DNA of 64,000 nt. It comes from Panaeolus papilionaceus. Lineage: Eukaryota > Basidiomycota > Agaricomycetes > Agaricales. Shown here one piece after another: positions 36,598-47,310 of this stretch. A model generated the notes under the pieces. It searched no databases. It saw only the letters and a program-made list of their open reading frames with translations, and was not told where the DNA came from. The DNA lies in NCBI GenBank assembly GCA_015501605.1, contig JADNRZ010000022.1:186001-250000 (forward strand). The letters run 5' to 3'. The position numbers were made by a program, and so were the translations under genes. Each line of letters opens with the position of its first letter. Position 1 is the stretch's first letter.

Positions 36598-37635
36598 ATG
36601 GCTGCTATATTCAAACCTCCAGCTGCCTTTGTTTCCTTTACATCTCACTTTCCGTTCAAAACATATTCAGAAATAAAACGTACAGAAATCGTACCTGTAA
36701 CCACACCGACTTTATGGATTCATCCACCACGTTCACTTTCGCAAACCTCCGATAGCGTTCTGAGCTCAGACGTCGAATGCCTCAAATGGCAGGCCTATTT
36801 AGCTCTTCGAGGTCTTACAGGAATTCAACTACGCAGGGACATTTCCCCGGAGGGTTGCATTAATGGAACTCTGCCAAACTTACATGTACCAGCCAACGAT
36901 GCATCAATGGAAGAAGAACTATTATCAGCCCAATCCATTCCGACATGGGTAGACAAAAAATTAGGTGTAGACAGCACCGCAGATCCATTAGAAGGCTATA
37001 AGGACCAAGCTTCTCGTGTTGAAAGTCGAGCTTGGATTTCCCTCCTCGAAGGCGTTGTTCACGCTGCCTTGGTGTGTACCAGACAATGTCACTTTTCAAC
37101 ACCTGCACTGATACCCTTGTTCTGCTCTCTTTACTCTCCAGATGCTCGCTCAACCGGTTCCTTCCTTCCTCGAGTCCCTAATATACCCACCATCCACGAC
37201 ACCCCTGAACGAGAGTCTACAAAAAGTCCTGGCACAACCTCCCGCTCCGCTAACGGGTCTTTCCTCAATTATTCCACCCATGGGAACACGCGTTAACACG
37301 ACCGCGATCCTTGTTCAATACAAGGACGCAATAACATCCTTGTCGGAACGTCTTGGTACCGATAAATGGTTCTTAGGCTCAAGGTAAGCACTCTCCGATA
37401 AACGTGTCTTTTTGACCGGCGTCTAATATTGAACCCTAGCGAACCAACCCCCCTTGACGCACTTGCTTTTGCATATCTTCACTGCATATTGCATGCAGAT
37501 CATAGTATACGGACAGAAGCCACTCGCTGGGTAAACTTGGTCGCTTGGGAATGGAAGGTTCGTTGTATCGTGCGGGACGGCTTTGTTCATCGACACCTTG
37601 ACTTTGACCCGAATGTATCACCACGCATTGCGTAA
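36598..37635 (+). CDS. metaxin-like protein, probable SAM/TOB complex subunit
   Basis: Predicted peripheral subunit of the mitochondrial sorting and assembly machinery, which inserts beta-barrel proteins into the outer membrane. Three exons (36598-37071, 37142-37383, 37440-37635) total 912 nt, 303 aa, in frame. The N-terminal half has the GST-like metaxin fold: SDVECLKWQAYLALRGL, NGTLPNLHVP and SIPTWVDKKLG. The middle ESRAWISLLEGVVHAAL and the C-terminal half SSEPTPLDALAFAYLHCILH match the metaxin/Sam37 C-terminal helices. No clear transmembrane segment closes the protein, so it resembles Sam35 as much as Sam37; I leave the symbol blank. It shares a 238 bp divergent promoter with VPS54. Confidence 0.78.
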
Positions 37636-37786
37636 ACCATCCAAGAATTTTTTCATGCATAAATTACGACATTCTAAAATTAGTACATCTAATTAGTAGG
37701 AAGCAGCGTTATAGATGGCGTGTATGTTGTTATCGCAGACATTTAGAACGCATTAGCATAGCAACACGCTCGCGGTCGAGATTAGT

Positions 37787-38979
37787 TTATACGTGTGAGT
37801 GTAATCCATTAGAAGGGGTGAGGCCGTTGGGTATTTGATCCTGTCCAATGAGTTTGGTTGTTTCTTGAGTGTTATTGAACCTCTTGCGAAGTGCAGAGAT
37901 GATCTTGTAGAACCTATTCAAAGATTGAGCGGAAGCAATGCCTGAAAAATTATTTGTCACCTACCAGAACCAATTCAGTCCTTGAAGGATAAAGTTCCCG
38001 AGACCGTACACCAAAGTATACGCAATCGGGATCTCATGACGGACTTCGATGAGGGTAAAGAAGAATTGAATAGACTAAAAATACGTCAGGGAAGGGGACT
38101 TGCAAGTAAGTCGAAGTTGAGAACACACCACACTGCCTCCATATACGATTCTGATCAAGAAGAAGGATAGAACAAGACCAACGCCGTTCACGAGCTGGAG
38201 AGTTGTGCCCGTTCGCCCGGTTTTGTCTAAGAACCTAAATAAGCAAGTCAGTCTAAAAGAAATAGATAGAAATCATCGAGCAATGTACCAGTGGTTGTTC
38301 AAGAAGAATGTGCTGGTTTCCCAGAGCAGACAGCGAGCACCGTAGTAGGCGACAAATGGTTTCTGCGAAGAATAATCAGACCGGGGGAGATAGAGAGATA
38401 ATCCGCACACGAACAAAGGCCATGGTATAGATTGCGCAGCATGCGATACCATGAGCGACGAAACCGGGATCAATGAAGTTGAAAACTGCATCCAACGCAT
38501 CCCACAGGAAATAGCTTTAGAGGACAAAGAGAATTAATAAAAGCTTAAAGGCCTGAAGCGTGTAAGCCACGCACGCTGCTGAAATGGCAAGAACATATCC
38601 CGCGTTGTCGTCCCAACCAAAAGCGCGCTCTTGGTCGCGGCCTGGCTTCTCGTTCAAAATGCACCACAGAGCAGCTGGGACGACGATAAGGACATGGATT
38701 TGAGAAACCACATGGATTGACCTGAAAGAGACCAGAGTTAGAGTGGTCAGACTGGACTAGTCCCTTTTGAGATCAGTGGAAAAGGGTAAAATACCAGGTA
38801 TTTCTTGCCAATCTGCCCTTGCCAGCATATGCGGTGGGGAAAAACCTCGAGCTGAGGATGGGTGAAAGCACTTGGTGAATGAAAGTGAATCCAAATAATG
38901 CCCAGTAAAATGTCAACAAATACGCCGGGAACTTGGTCAACCCCAAAGTTTCGGATAGGAACCTTTCCAAGAAAGCCAT
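37787..38979 (-). CDS. TLC-domain (TRAM/LAG1/CLN8) membrane protein
   Basis: Polytopic protein of the TLC family, whose members act on or sense lipids in the ER. The start is the ATG at 38977-38979, encoding MAFLERFLSETLGLTKFPAY. Hydrophobic segments follow in order: LLTFYWALFGFTFIHQVL, HVLIVVPAALWCIL, YVLAISAACVAYTLQAFKLL, an ALDAVFNFIDPGFVAHGIAC segment, and LQLVNGVGLVLSFFLIRI. NNHWFLDKTG sits in the conserved loop near the end. The last exons read FFFTLIEVRHEIPIAYTL and GLNWFWF, ending in HSHV. About seven exons with short introns; not all junctions were counted. The ceramide synthase catalytic double-histidine motif is not seen, so it is more like the TMEM56/TLCD group than LAG1. The last 150 bp before the convergent metaxin-like gene are 3' flank. 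Confidence 0.8.
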
Positions 38980-39567
38980 GGCTAGAAGGGCTTTAGCAGT
39001 TCAACGTACAGACTAAACAGCCTGGTTGATGAAAAGACTCCTGGGTTTTGTTTTGAAAGGTGGAAGGTAAGAAGCTGAAAGGAGGGACGAAGTCGTACGA
39101 AAACCGTCGTTCTCCAAATGGTAGGAGGTGAAATTAACCGGCAAAGGATTCGTCACTCCTCGACAAACTGCATGCTTTTCTATTTTCTCATCGCCCTCTC
39201 AGAAAAACTCTGGCTCAATACCCATGCATGATAACGATTTCCCATACCCACTCCGCCAGCCAATTTTTCATTCGTTCGAGGCTTTTATAAAGAAGATCTA
39301 GAGTTTGGTCAGACATGGTATCATTGGTTAAACTTCGTAAACGTGCGATCATAGACCTGTCTGACCCGACGATAATGTCATGATCGGCATCCCGGCTCTG
39401 CATGGTGTAGGTCACTCGTCCTCTCCCACAGTCCCCACAAATTGTGTCACTCAGAATCGCCACATATACGCATCCCTGTTCTGCATTGTCGGAGAAGTCC
39501 TCTTTTGAAAACAATCTGTGCTAGGTGGCACTGCCCCACGTTCTAAAATTTCACTTTTCGAACGTGA
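38980..39567. other. intergenic with one unexplained open frame
   Basis: About 590 bp between the start of the TLC gene and the stop of the HAUS3-like gene. It holds the open frame at 39215-39520 (listed separately). Nothing else is recognisable. Confidence 0.5.
39215..39520 (-). CDS. unexplained open frame without ATG
   Basis: About 100 codons, opening right after a TAG that could also be a splice acceptor (CACCTAG, then CAC AGA). It reads LFSKEDFSDNAEQGCVYVAI, ICGDCGRGRVTY, and SDRSMIARLRSL through YKSLERMKNWLAEWVWEIV. The composition looks protein-like, with helices and a CGDCG pair of Cys. It has no initiator and begins 48 bp past the end of the HAUS3-like gene on the same strand. It could be an alternative last exon of that gene, part of a small gene, or chance. 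Confidence 0.3.
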   Translation of the reverse strand, partial: HRLFSKEDFSDNAEQGCVYVAILSDTICGDCGRGRVTYTMQSRDADHDIIVGSDRSMIARLRSLTNDTMSDQTLDLLYKSLERMKNWLAEWVWEIVIMHGY

Positions 39568-41722
39568 TCATTGCGTCCAGTGTTCAATGAATGCATCGAG
39601 CCGCTTCAAGTTGCTGCTTTTCGACAGGCTTTCTCGAACATTTCGTTCCAGCTCGTTTGTCGTTTCGCTAACTTTGGCAGCCTTGCTTTGTGTTTGCTCC
39701 TGTAGTTTACTGGCCGTCTGGCTCATCGCAAATGGAGGCGAAGTGTTCATCGGTGAGTTGGAGTAAATACTGGGCAAATCCCTGTGGATTGGCCTATCAC
39801 AGACAACGACGGACAACGAGTGTTAGATTCTAATTCCTGATTTGCCAACACTTCAAGAATATGACCCACCTGACTGCTAGAGCGTCGATTCCCTTGGTTG
39901 CCCAATCCTTTTCCTGAACCTGTAGCTCGGTTAGCCTGCTCTTAAGAAGGACCAACTCATTGATGACATCCTGGTTTGTGCAAGATCGCAGATCGAGCGC
40001 ATCGAATGACCCGTCATCTAAAATTTCCCTCAGGGTGCTTGTAACCGTTGACTTTCGAGATGGTACGCACCTCGAAATTTCTGCAAGGTCTGCAGCAATT
40101 TCCTGTCGAGATCGTGTTGATCTATGGGCCTAGCGGTGGACGTCGTGAAGGACAAATCAATTTCTTCCATCTCTTCGCCAAACGCCTCTAGGACTGCTTC
40201 TGCTTCTTGTACTTGAGTGGCAACGCCTTCGAGACAGTTATGCAAAGGTTCGAGGGGCTTCAAAATCTCTTGGATCTGACTGACTGACTGGTGTGGGGTC
40301 AAGACTTTGAAGACCGATTTGAGTCATCGAAGTTACTCACCTGATCTAACTGTATTTCCTGATGTTGTAGGATATTCAACTGCTCTTCTACCCATGCCCC
40401 TCGTATGAATTCCTCCGGATCCACATCTCGAATGTGGAGCAACAGTGGGTGATTGGTAGCGGGCATCTCGGACCCGAATAGAATAGCGTCGAGCGCCTCA
40501 TTGCCTTCGTTGGTTTGCATAGAAAGAGCGTCACTCATCGACTGACAAAGGCTTTCTAGCTCCTTTGCGACCCAGTAGCGTTTGATATCCTCATCCCTTC
40601 CCTGCTCATTAACAGTGTTAAAATACTTTGCTAGCCGCTCTGCTTCCAGCCGGTAATTTTGTGCTTCGCGGCTACGCTTGTCGTAGAAAGAGGCGAGATT
40701 CTTCTGATGAAGCTGAAGCTGATCGACAATCGTTCGCACAGCAGCCTCAATCCGATCAACTCGCTTCATCGACGTCGAAAGGGCCACGCCTGTATCGTCT
40801 GCCGAATGTCAGATTTATGCTCATTATTTGGGAAACTGCTGATACCTTGACACGCTACGTGTTTCTCATCCTGATCGGTGTATACAGATCCCAGAATTCC
40901 AAATATTTCTTCAGTTGTGCGTATGTTAGCTGCAACGGTAATGTCTGCCTATGGAAATGGTTGTTATGTTTCGAATAGATGAAAGGAGTTGCATATATGC
41001 GTACCTTGATTGACAAATCGAGCAACCTAGCCTCGACTTCGTCAGTCTGTCTATCGGTATCGTATATTGCTCGTTGAAGAGTCTTCATGGTTAGCATCAA
41101 ACTATCAGAAGCTGCTCTGAAGGACGCTCCAATGGCGAGTCGTCAACACCAACCACAGATCAACAATAAGGGTGCAAGCTCGTACTTTTTCTGTGCGATT
41201 CGTTTCCGTAGCTGGTGCGTTTCAAGTTGGACGAGCTCGATATCGTGTTGGATGTAGTTTTCATGCTGTCTGGGCAAAGTCACTCCGTTATTTTGGATGA
41301 GATATGGTAGTTGATCTACGAACCTTAGCTTAGAAGGGGGCAGATAGCTTGACATCGAAGAATTATTCAACGAATGTGTCTTATCCATGCCACACTTGTG
41401 GAGTCTACAGCGACGAAGACGAGGCAAGCAATCAGAATATAATCCACAAGATGGAGTCATAACAGGCAGCTCAGACAGACATTGCACATTCCTCTTCTTC
41501 CAAAAAGATGCCATGAAGAGCCTCACGGATCTGATATTCAGTAGAAGAAGTATTATTCTGAGATGGAGAATCCTGCCATTGTCCTGGATGCACTTGAGAT
41601 TCAAGCCAATCCAAAAACACGAGAGTTGATTGATCCAGGGAAGAGGTCTCCGTCGAGAGCTTCAAGAGGGTATCAGGATCTAGAGAGCACAGTTTGCCCA
41701 GCGCGTTCTTTGTGTTCGACAT
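39568..41722 (-). CDS. coiled-coil protein, possibly augmin subunit HAUS3-like
   Basis: Nine exons (41481-41722, 41324-41404, 41186-41269, 41005-41116, 40846-40948, 40341-40789, 40071-40287, 39870-40017, 39568-39793) total 1662 nt, 553 aa, in frame throughout. The N-terminus reads LGKLCSLDPDTLLKLS and then TLVFLDWLESQVHPG; a short Trp-bearing N-terminal unit followed by long heptad coiled coils is the layout of HAUS3. The coiled coils include DIELVQLETHQLRKRIAQKK, DRQTDEVEARLLDL, and QLHQKNLASFYDKRSREAQN. Leu/Glu/Gln content is high, with no membrane segment. HAUS3 binds gamma-tubulin complexes and seeds microtubule branching in spindles. The assignment is weak (layout and weak N-terminal similarity); other coiled-coil kinetochore or trafficking proteins are possible. 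Confidence 0.6.
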
Positions 41723-42103
41723 GTCACTGTAGGGAATGCAAATTTAAACCGGTGATCAGGCAAGTTGATGCAGATGGTTCGGTAAGGAGCGGTGATATAC
41801 TTACTAAAGCCAAACTGCAAGAATTGATGCGACTTTAAACCTCCAAAAGTCCATGATCATGATCATCTGACAGTGCCGATGTATATTTAGGTTGAATCGG
41901 ATGAGCAAAGTGATAACAAAAGCACAGTCATAGCGTTGTAATACTTGTACTAAAGTAGAGCTGCAATGTGTAGCTACATGAGGGTGATGGTGATACAACA
42001 CAATGTGTGTAAAGTAGCACGAACTTTGCTTCTATGAAGCAACATCATAAAAGTTACAGACTTGAAGAAAATACAGGACAGGTCATAAACGTAAATCTTT
42101 ACA
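41723..42103. other. intergenic, no gene seen
   Basis: About 380 bp between two minus-strand genes. It serves as promoter of the HAUS3-like gene and 3' flank of the glycine-rich gene. No coding frame supported. Confidence 0.5.
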
Positions 42104-42988
42104 TTAGATTAAGGAGGAGGAGAGATGCCATATGACGAGCACAAGCCCAACCAACCCTACACTGGGTGGTGATGACCATCTCAGAGAGGCTGCATCAATG
42201 AGTGGTGCAGTGTCACCGATTGTTGTATTGAGGCAATCTAGAAGCTTGGTGTCGATATTGGTCGGCAAAGGTGCGTTGTCATTTCCAGTGTTGTTATAGC
42301 CATCCAAGGTGAGGGCAATGCTGACGTCGCGGTAATACTGAACAACTTGGCTAGATTGCGGCGCAGCAAGAGTCTCGTTCCAAGGAGTCGAAGCAGAACT
42401 TGACATGTTGTACAGCGAAGAACAATCATTTTGAATTTCTGGGAGCAATGCATCAACCGAATCTTTGTCTGAAAGCAGTCGGAACGTTGTGTTCTGTGAA
42501 CTAGATGGGAAGTCGGCAAAGGTCATAACACCTCCTGGTCTGTTATTGTCATTGTATCGACCATATGCATAACCTCCAGCACCACCCCACGCTAGTGGCC
42601 AAAAGTAAAAGGGAAAGAAAGATGGTGTTGGAGTGTATGATCTAACATGAAAATATTAGATGGTAGCATTAAAGAAAAGCGAAACAGGAAATCTCATGTA
42701 CCTTGACCCATAGACTTGTGATCGTGTTCCGCCTCCTGCCTGGGTCCCTGCAAAAGGACCTGAACTGAGTGTGATAGGAGCACCACCTCCATTACCACCA
42801 ACGGTGGCGGATTTCGAGGTACCCCCTACAGACACAGGGGTTGACCTGCCACCACCAGACGAGCCACCACCAGACGAGCCACCACCACTCTTTCCACCGC
42901 CACCGCCACCGCGTCCACCCCCGCCTTTCCTCTTGAAGAGCTGCTTATTCGACTCTGGAGAGCGCTTGGAGATAAATGGCACAAACAT
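42104..42988 (-). CDS. glycine-rich membrane or GPI-anchored protein of unknown function
   Basis: Two exons (42702-42988, 42104-42641) total 825 nt, 274 aa, in frame. After the start MFVPFISKRSPESN there is a basic KRKG and then a run of GGG/GGGSS repeats made by two tandem copies of a 15 bp unit (42849-42878) plus partial copies. The second exon opens with an aromatic, hydrophobic segment (FFPFYFWPLAWGGAGGYAYG). A Ser/Thr/Asn-rich ectodomain with several N-x-S/T sites follows. The final 20 residues are hydrophobic (VGLVGLVLVIWHLSSSLI), as expected for a GPI-anchor signal. No N-terminal signal peptide is visible, so the true start may be further upstream or the protein may be anchored by the internal segment. 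Cell-surface role is inference. Confidence 0.65.
42849..42878. repeat. 15 bp tandem repeat coding Gly-Gly-Gly-Ser-Ser
   Basis: Two perfect copies of CCACCACCAGACGAG in tandem, inside the glycine-rich coding region, with further degenerate GGN codons on both sides. On the coding strand each copy encodes SSGGG/GGGSS units. Such in-frame repeats commonly change length by slippage. Confidence 0.75.
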
Positions 42989-43857
42989 CCCGAAGAATAA
43001 TGCCTCGATATAAAGTTAGCTCGAGGGGTCTCTAGATATGGAGCAGGTGTGGGGGTTTGCAAGGAAGGCGCGTTCCTGAACCATCGGTATTTTATAGGAA
43101 AGAAAATAAAACTTGGAAGGGAGGATCGGGATCAGTCTTAGTTGGCCTTGGTGAACACGTGAGGCTAAGGGCTGTGCTCCCGCCTGGTCGACTCCAAACT
43201 TAGTGACTTCATTGGATGGATAACGACGTTGTAGTGGTGATGATGATATTCAAAGCAAAAAAGTACCAACAACATTAATATCCACTCGCAATGTATTCAG
43301 CCCACTAAGGAACTCGCGCCAGCTTGGAGAATGCAAATTTAAATCCTAGTGCCGAGAATGCATGTACACTGCCTTGCCGGAGAAATATGACAAACTGTAT
43401 GCGCCTAAATGTGCACCTTATGGGTCTCCAGGTCTTTGGGCGTATCTGCATATATACTGTATCACTGGTCGGTTCTACTTTCTGGCTATGTGCAGCCCAG
43501 ATGTCACCGGCATTCACGCAAGAATGAGTTATAGACTGGTATCACCGTAGAGATCGGCCTTATAAGGACCACCACAAATACCGTATAGTAGCAGAAGGAC
43601 GACGAGAACAGTGGCGCAACATTGTTTCTTGAAAGTCAAAGAATCACGACAGTCGCAACACCAGTGCTCTACGCGTAAGCTGTCAACAGGGCAGCCTGAC
43701 CTTCCGGTAATTCGAAATAGGTCTTTCAATGCAAGATACAAAAAGACGGTTGCACCAGAAAGCAGATCGTATAGTGAACATTAAAGCAGTAGGAAGTTGT
43801 AGTTATATTAAAGCAAGCCAGGTTCCAGCCAAGTTCAGGAAAGCGCATTCCAGTATT
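42989..43857. other. intergenic, no supported gene
   Basis: Nearly 870 bp. A 70-codon minus-strand frame (43529-43741) includes a hydrophobic stretch (CCATVLVVLLLLYGICGG) after a Cys-rich patch, but it has no homology I recognise and no supporting introns. The rest looks like promoter of the glycine-rich gene and 3' flank of the coiled-coil gene at 43858-44795. Confidence 0.4.
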
Positions 43858-44795
43858 TTAGTGGTTTCCGAGGAGTTGTGCCAGAAGACGGTTCATATTC
43901 AGTCCATCAGGTTGATTGTTCTCTAGTTCTTTGGCCTGTTTCTTTTCTAGTCTAGCGATCGTCTTTTCCATCCTTCCGGGAGCTTCGCGTAGAAGGTCTT
44001 TCATAGCGTTCACTAAAAGGAATGATGAAGTCGTGCTGTAAAGGAGAGGAACATTTGTGAATATACCCTGCTCATCGAGAGCCTGCTCGTAATGAAACCA
44101 CAGTTTGTCGCGAGTTTGGTACTCTTCCTCCAGCTCTTGCAGGAGGGTCGACATCTTTTCCTGGGGTTATGCGCGTTATAAAGGGGCGCAGAACCACGGC
44201 TACTGTAACCAATCGTACCTTGGTAGACAGATAAGCGCCTTCGACTTCGCGTCTTTCGTCAGGCGAAATGCGAGTCAAACCTCGGACAGCATGTTCATAA
44301 GCATGGAGACCTTTGATCATTGGGGTATCTGCATTGAGTTCGAGTTGCTGGAATGTTGACCTGACGCGATTAGATACTGGAACCATGAGCTGGGCAAACT
44401 CTATGTTCAGACTCTCCGCTTTTTCGACAAAGGTCGGCTGAATAGATTCTACAGCAACTTCCAAACGATGCCTGTTGTCTTTTCCCTCTCTATAAAATCA
44501 AAGTTGCGTTATAGACAACTGAAGTATGAAAGAGGAACGCTTACAGGGACTTTTCTTGAAGATCATTGAGAAAAGAGTCCTGGTCTTCCCAGTGAAATGA
44601 CGTGTCCTCTGTGTCTACATCGGAATCATGGGATATATGCGCGCTACTTTTAACCATGTCTTGTTTTTCCCTGTCGAGGTCATGGTTTAAATCAACTCGT
44701 GTACTGATGGAATGGTTTTCATCAGGATTCTTTCGGTTCGGTGAACGTTTGGCATGTGGAATTGGTGCTCGTGAGAATAACAGGTTGGAATGCAT
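43858..44795 (-). CDS. coiled-coil protein of unknown function
   Basis: Three exons (44545-44795, 44219-44489, 43858-44160) total 825 nt, 274 aa, in frame, from an ATG at 44793-44795. An upstream ATG at 44850-44852 would add 19 residues, but the shorter start lies past a possible AG acceptor; I prefer the shorter form. The first 80 residues are polar, with basic and acidic patches. The rest is helical: ESLNIEFAQLMVPVSNRVRS, YEHAVRGLTRISPDERREVE, KMSTLLQELEEEYQTRDKLW and RMEKTIARLEKKQAKELENN. It has no signal peptide, membrane segment or catalytic motif. I do not recognise it. The gene is 368 bp from the divergent gamma-subunit gene. Confidence 0.65.
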
Positions 44796-45163
44796 TTTGG
44801 ATTTGTTGAAAGTATAAGGAGCTGTACAGAGAAGGGTAAGCTTTAAAACCATAATTTATATAGAATTATTTGACATTTTTTGATTGGTGAAATGGAAATT
44901 CCTATTGTCCGCTGTGGACTCCTATGTGAGAGGGACATGATGATAAAGAAGGAAAAGACGTATATTAAAACTCCGACCCAAGTCCATTCGTTCCTGGCAA
45001 CTAACACTCAGAGTGACTTTCACTTTTGCTTCCACCCTCAACAACTCGTCTCTTCGACGTTTAGTTCCTTCATTCCTTTCTTTCTCTTCTTCAATCTGAC
45101 TCTGGGGGCTTTTTTGGCCAATATATCTGTCTTTATTCCTGCTGTACCAAAAGGAGCAAAATT
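44796..45163. other. divergent promoter region before the first gamma-subunit gene
   Basis: About 370 bp between outward-reading genes. Pyrimidine-rich sequence (TTCCTTCATTCCTTTCTTTC, about 45066) sits about 100 bp before the ATG at 45164, as in many fungal core promoters. No coding frame is supported. Confidence 0.5.
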
Positions 45164-45616
45164 ATGAGTTCAAGACCGCACAAAGTCAGTCTAGATTCCA
45201 TATACCCTTTTTTTCTTTATGATCCAGCAACTTAACGCCGTGACAGCAACCCATGTCAGAGCTAAAGCTCCGCAGACTGACAGAGCACAATCAGCGGTTG
45301 AGGGAGGATTTGGCAAGACCAAGAGTTCGCGTTAGTGAGGCCAGCGCAAGGTGCGTTTCCACTGACAAGTTTTGGCTTGAAGAGTTCCTCAATTAGAATA
45401 AATTCATTATAGTTTGATTCGCTACTGCAAAACCACTAAAGATCATCTAGTATGTATACCTTTTCATTGGCATCTGTAACCCCTGTCGACTTCCCTCTAT
45501 TACCCCTGCTGAATTTCATTCTCAATTAATAGATACCCTCAGTATGGGGACCCGTAACCAAGGGAGAAGATCCCTACGCACCTCCCCCGCAAAACTGTGG
45601 CTGTCTTATCATGTAA
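45164..45616 (+). CDS. G-protein gamma subunit, copy 1 (CaaX CLIM)
   Basis: Membrane-anchored partner of G-beta in heterotrimeric G protein signalling (pheromone, nutrient or development signals). Four exons (45164-45184, 45247-45350, 45413-45449, 45533-45616) total 246 nt, 81 aa, in frame. The fold is one helix, [20 protein letters not shown], then [18 protein letters not shown] and the conserved tail [14 protein letters not shown]. It ends NCGCLIM: a CaaX box (CLIM) for prenylation, with a second Cys two residues before it that may be palmitoylated. Exon 1 encodes only seven residues. The second paralog lies 750 bp downstream with matching exon sizes (37 and 84 nt for the last two), so a tandem duplication is likely. 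Confidence 0.85.
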
Positions 45617-46365
45617 ATGGTGACATTTATACGCGCCAATTCCATGATTTAGGATGGTTGAGGAGGAGAGAAGGCTAACCCCTAGCATGCAGTCGAGATA
45701 TGGCTTTCCAAGCTCTGGAGAATGTTAATTATACCTCATGGACCGAATCCTACACCAATGCCGCCAGAAGCAACATACCAGCATCACATTCCTTTCACAT
45801 ATCGCATTTTTTGCGCCGGACAAATTATGTTATAAACCAGTTGGGATAAGCTTTGTTTTGTCGACTCCTATACTATTGCAGCTACTCTTGCTCTTTTTTT
45901 TCTATTGACTGCTTGTGCTTGGATTTTATTATTATTTTGCGTGTAGATATTTTCGGAGGAAATGTTATAACTGAGTACACATTATTGAAGAGAATAGTTC
46001 TTTTTTTGAAGAAAAGGTGCTTTGTTGTGGATGATAAAAAGTTGCATTGAAATGATACGCCGAGAATCTGGTGATCTTTGTTTGAGGGGAAGGCAGCAAG
46101 TGGCTGATGGCAGATGCCAAAAGGAGAGATGAGTTCACATGGGTCTGTCAACTCTGCCCTTGTCGAGGAACAGCCGCAAAATTATCACCCATCCGATATA
46201 ACCTCTCCTTCTACCACACCCACCACCATCTCAACTCCCACCCACAACTCCCCCGTCCCTTTTACCCCTTTTTCATTCATATTTTGTGCGCAATTTTACT
46301 TGGTTTTATTACTCACATCGTCTCATATCTTCCCAGCCGAGCAACCCCAATAGTTCATCATCATC
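45617..46365. other. region between the two gamma-subunit genes, no gene seen
   Basis: About 750 bp. It must hold the 3' region of the first copy and the promoter of the second. The stretch 46190-46340 is pyrimidine-rich (CTCCTTCTACCACACCCACC), fitting a leader for the second copy. No coding frame is supported by splice sites. Confidence 0.5.
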
Positions 46366-46745
46366 ATGAGCACTCGCACGGGCGGTCGTCAATCCATGTC
46401 AGAACTCAAGCTCAGGCGTCTGATAGAACACAACCAACGTCTTAGAGAGGATCTAGCGCGACCAAGAGTCAAAGTTAGTGAAGCAAGTGCCAGGTAAATT
46501 GCTCTCTGCCCGCAGCTTATTCACTTCTCAACCAAACTTACACGAACTTCACAACAACAGTCTCATTAGATATTGCAAAACAACGAAGGATCATCTGGTA
46601 CGTTCTTGCGCCTTTATAATCACTGGAAACAAGCCTGAACTATGTTTGCTCGGTGTTGTAGGTACCCTCGGTCTGGGGACCAGTGGGCCGAGCAGAAGAT
46701 CCTTACGGTCAACAAGCGACCGCTAAATGTTGCACAATCCAATAG
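46366..46745 (+). CDS. G-protein gamma subunit, copy 2 (CaaX CTIQ)
   Basis: Paralog of the gene at 45164. Three exons (46366-46493, 46561-46597, 46662-46745) total 249 nt, 82 aa, in frame. The core [54 protein letters not shown] and EDPYG is nearly the same as copy 1, and the last two exons have exactly the same sizes (37 and 84 nt). It lacks the first intron of copy 1. The C-terminus differs: it ends KCCTIQ, a CaaX of CTIQ with an adjacent Cys, like the CC-aa-X end of yeast Ste18. Different lipid ends may target the copies differently. The ATG follows CATCATCATC. Confidence 0.85.
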
Positions 46746-47310
46746 AAATGCTACCTTTTTACCACCTATACCTACCCACCATCCTCTAATCCAGGGTGAG
46801 ATACACACCCGCCGGTCCTACGTCGAACCACTGGAAGCAAACCTGCACGACTTGCAGATGCAAAAACCTCTTCGCTCGCTATCACACTTGTACCAATACT
46901 CGCAACATTGTTTCCCTTCCTGCTGCTTCGCTTTCGTTCCGGATGTTTCCCTCTAACTTTTCTCTTTTCATAACAATCGCGCATCTTACACCTCTCAGGC
47001 TCTATATTCTTTCGTAGTGTACCCCTCCTTCACTGGAAACGAGAGCATGCGGTCCGAATTCGCGGATGGCTTAGTGTTCTCACATTGCTTCCATTCTTTT
47101 CCCTTTTGCTCTTTTTCTGTAGCTGTACACGTATTTTGTTTTATTATTTATTTCCTTGTGAATTTCATATTTTTAAAACACTCGCTACTCACAGATACGT
47201 TTACCAGGCGTCTACTATATTCAAGCTACCGACCGCTACACAAGTTGACATACATACTATCATACGACCTTGGAATTGAGGCAAGTGATTGCGTTATGAT
47301 TCCATGTGCC
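46746..47310. other. intergenic, no gene seen
   Basis: About 565 bp between the convergent second gamma-subunit gene and the thioredoxin gene. It holds both 3' flanks. Frames around 46772-47279 are T-rich and lack splice sites. Confidence 0.5.

Noticed and set aside
43529..43741. 70-codon frame with a hydrophobic segment
   Set aside because: One transmembrane-like stretch and several Cys, but no introns, homology or promoter signs; kept out as a gene.
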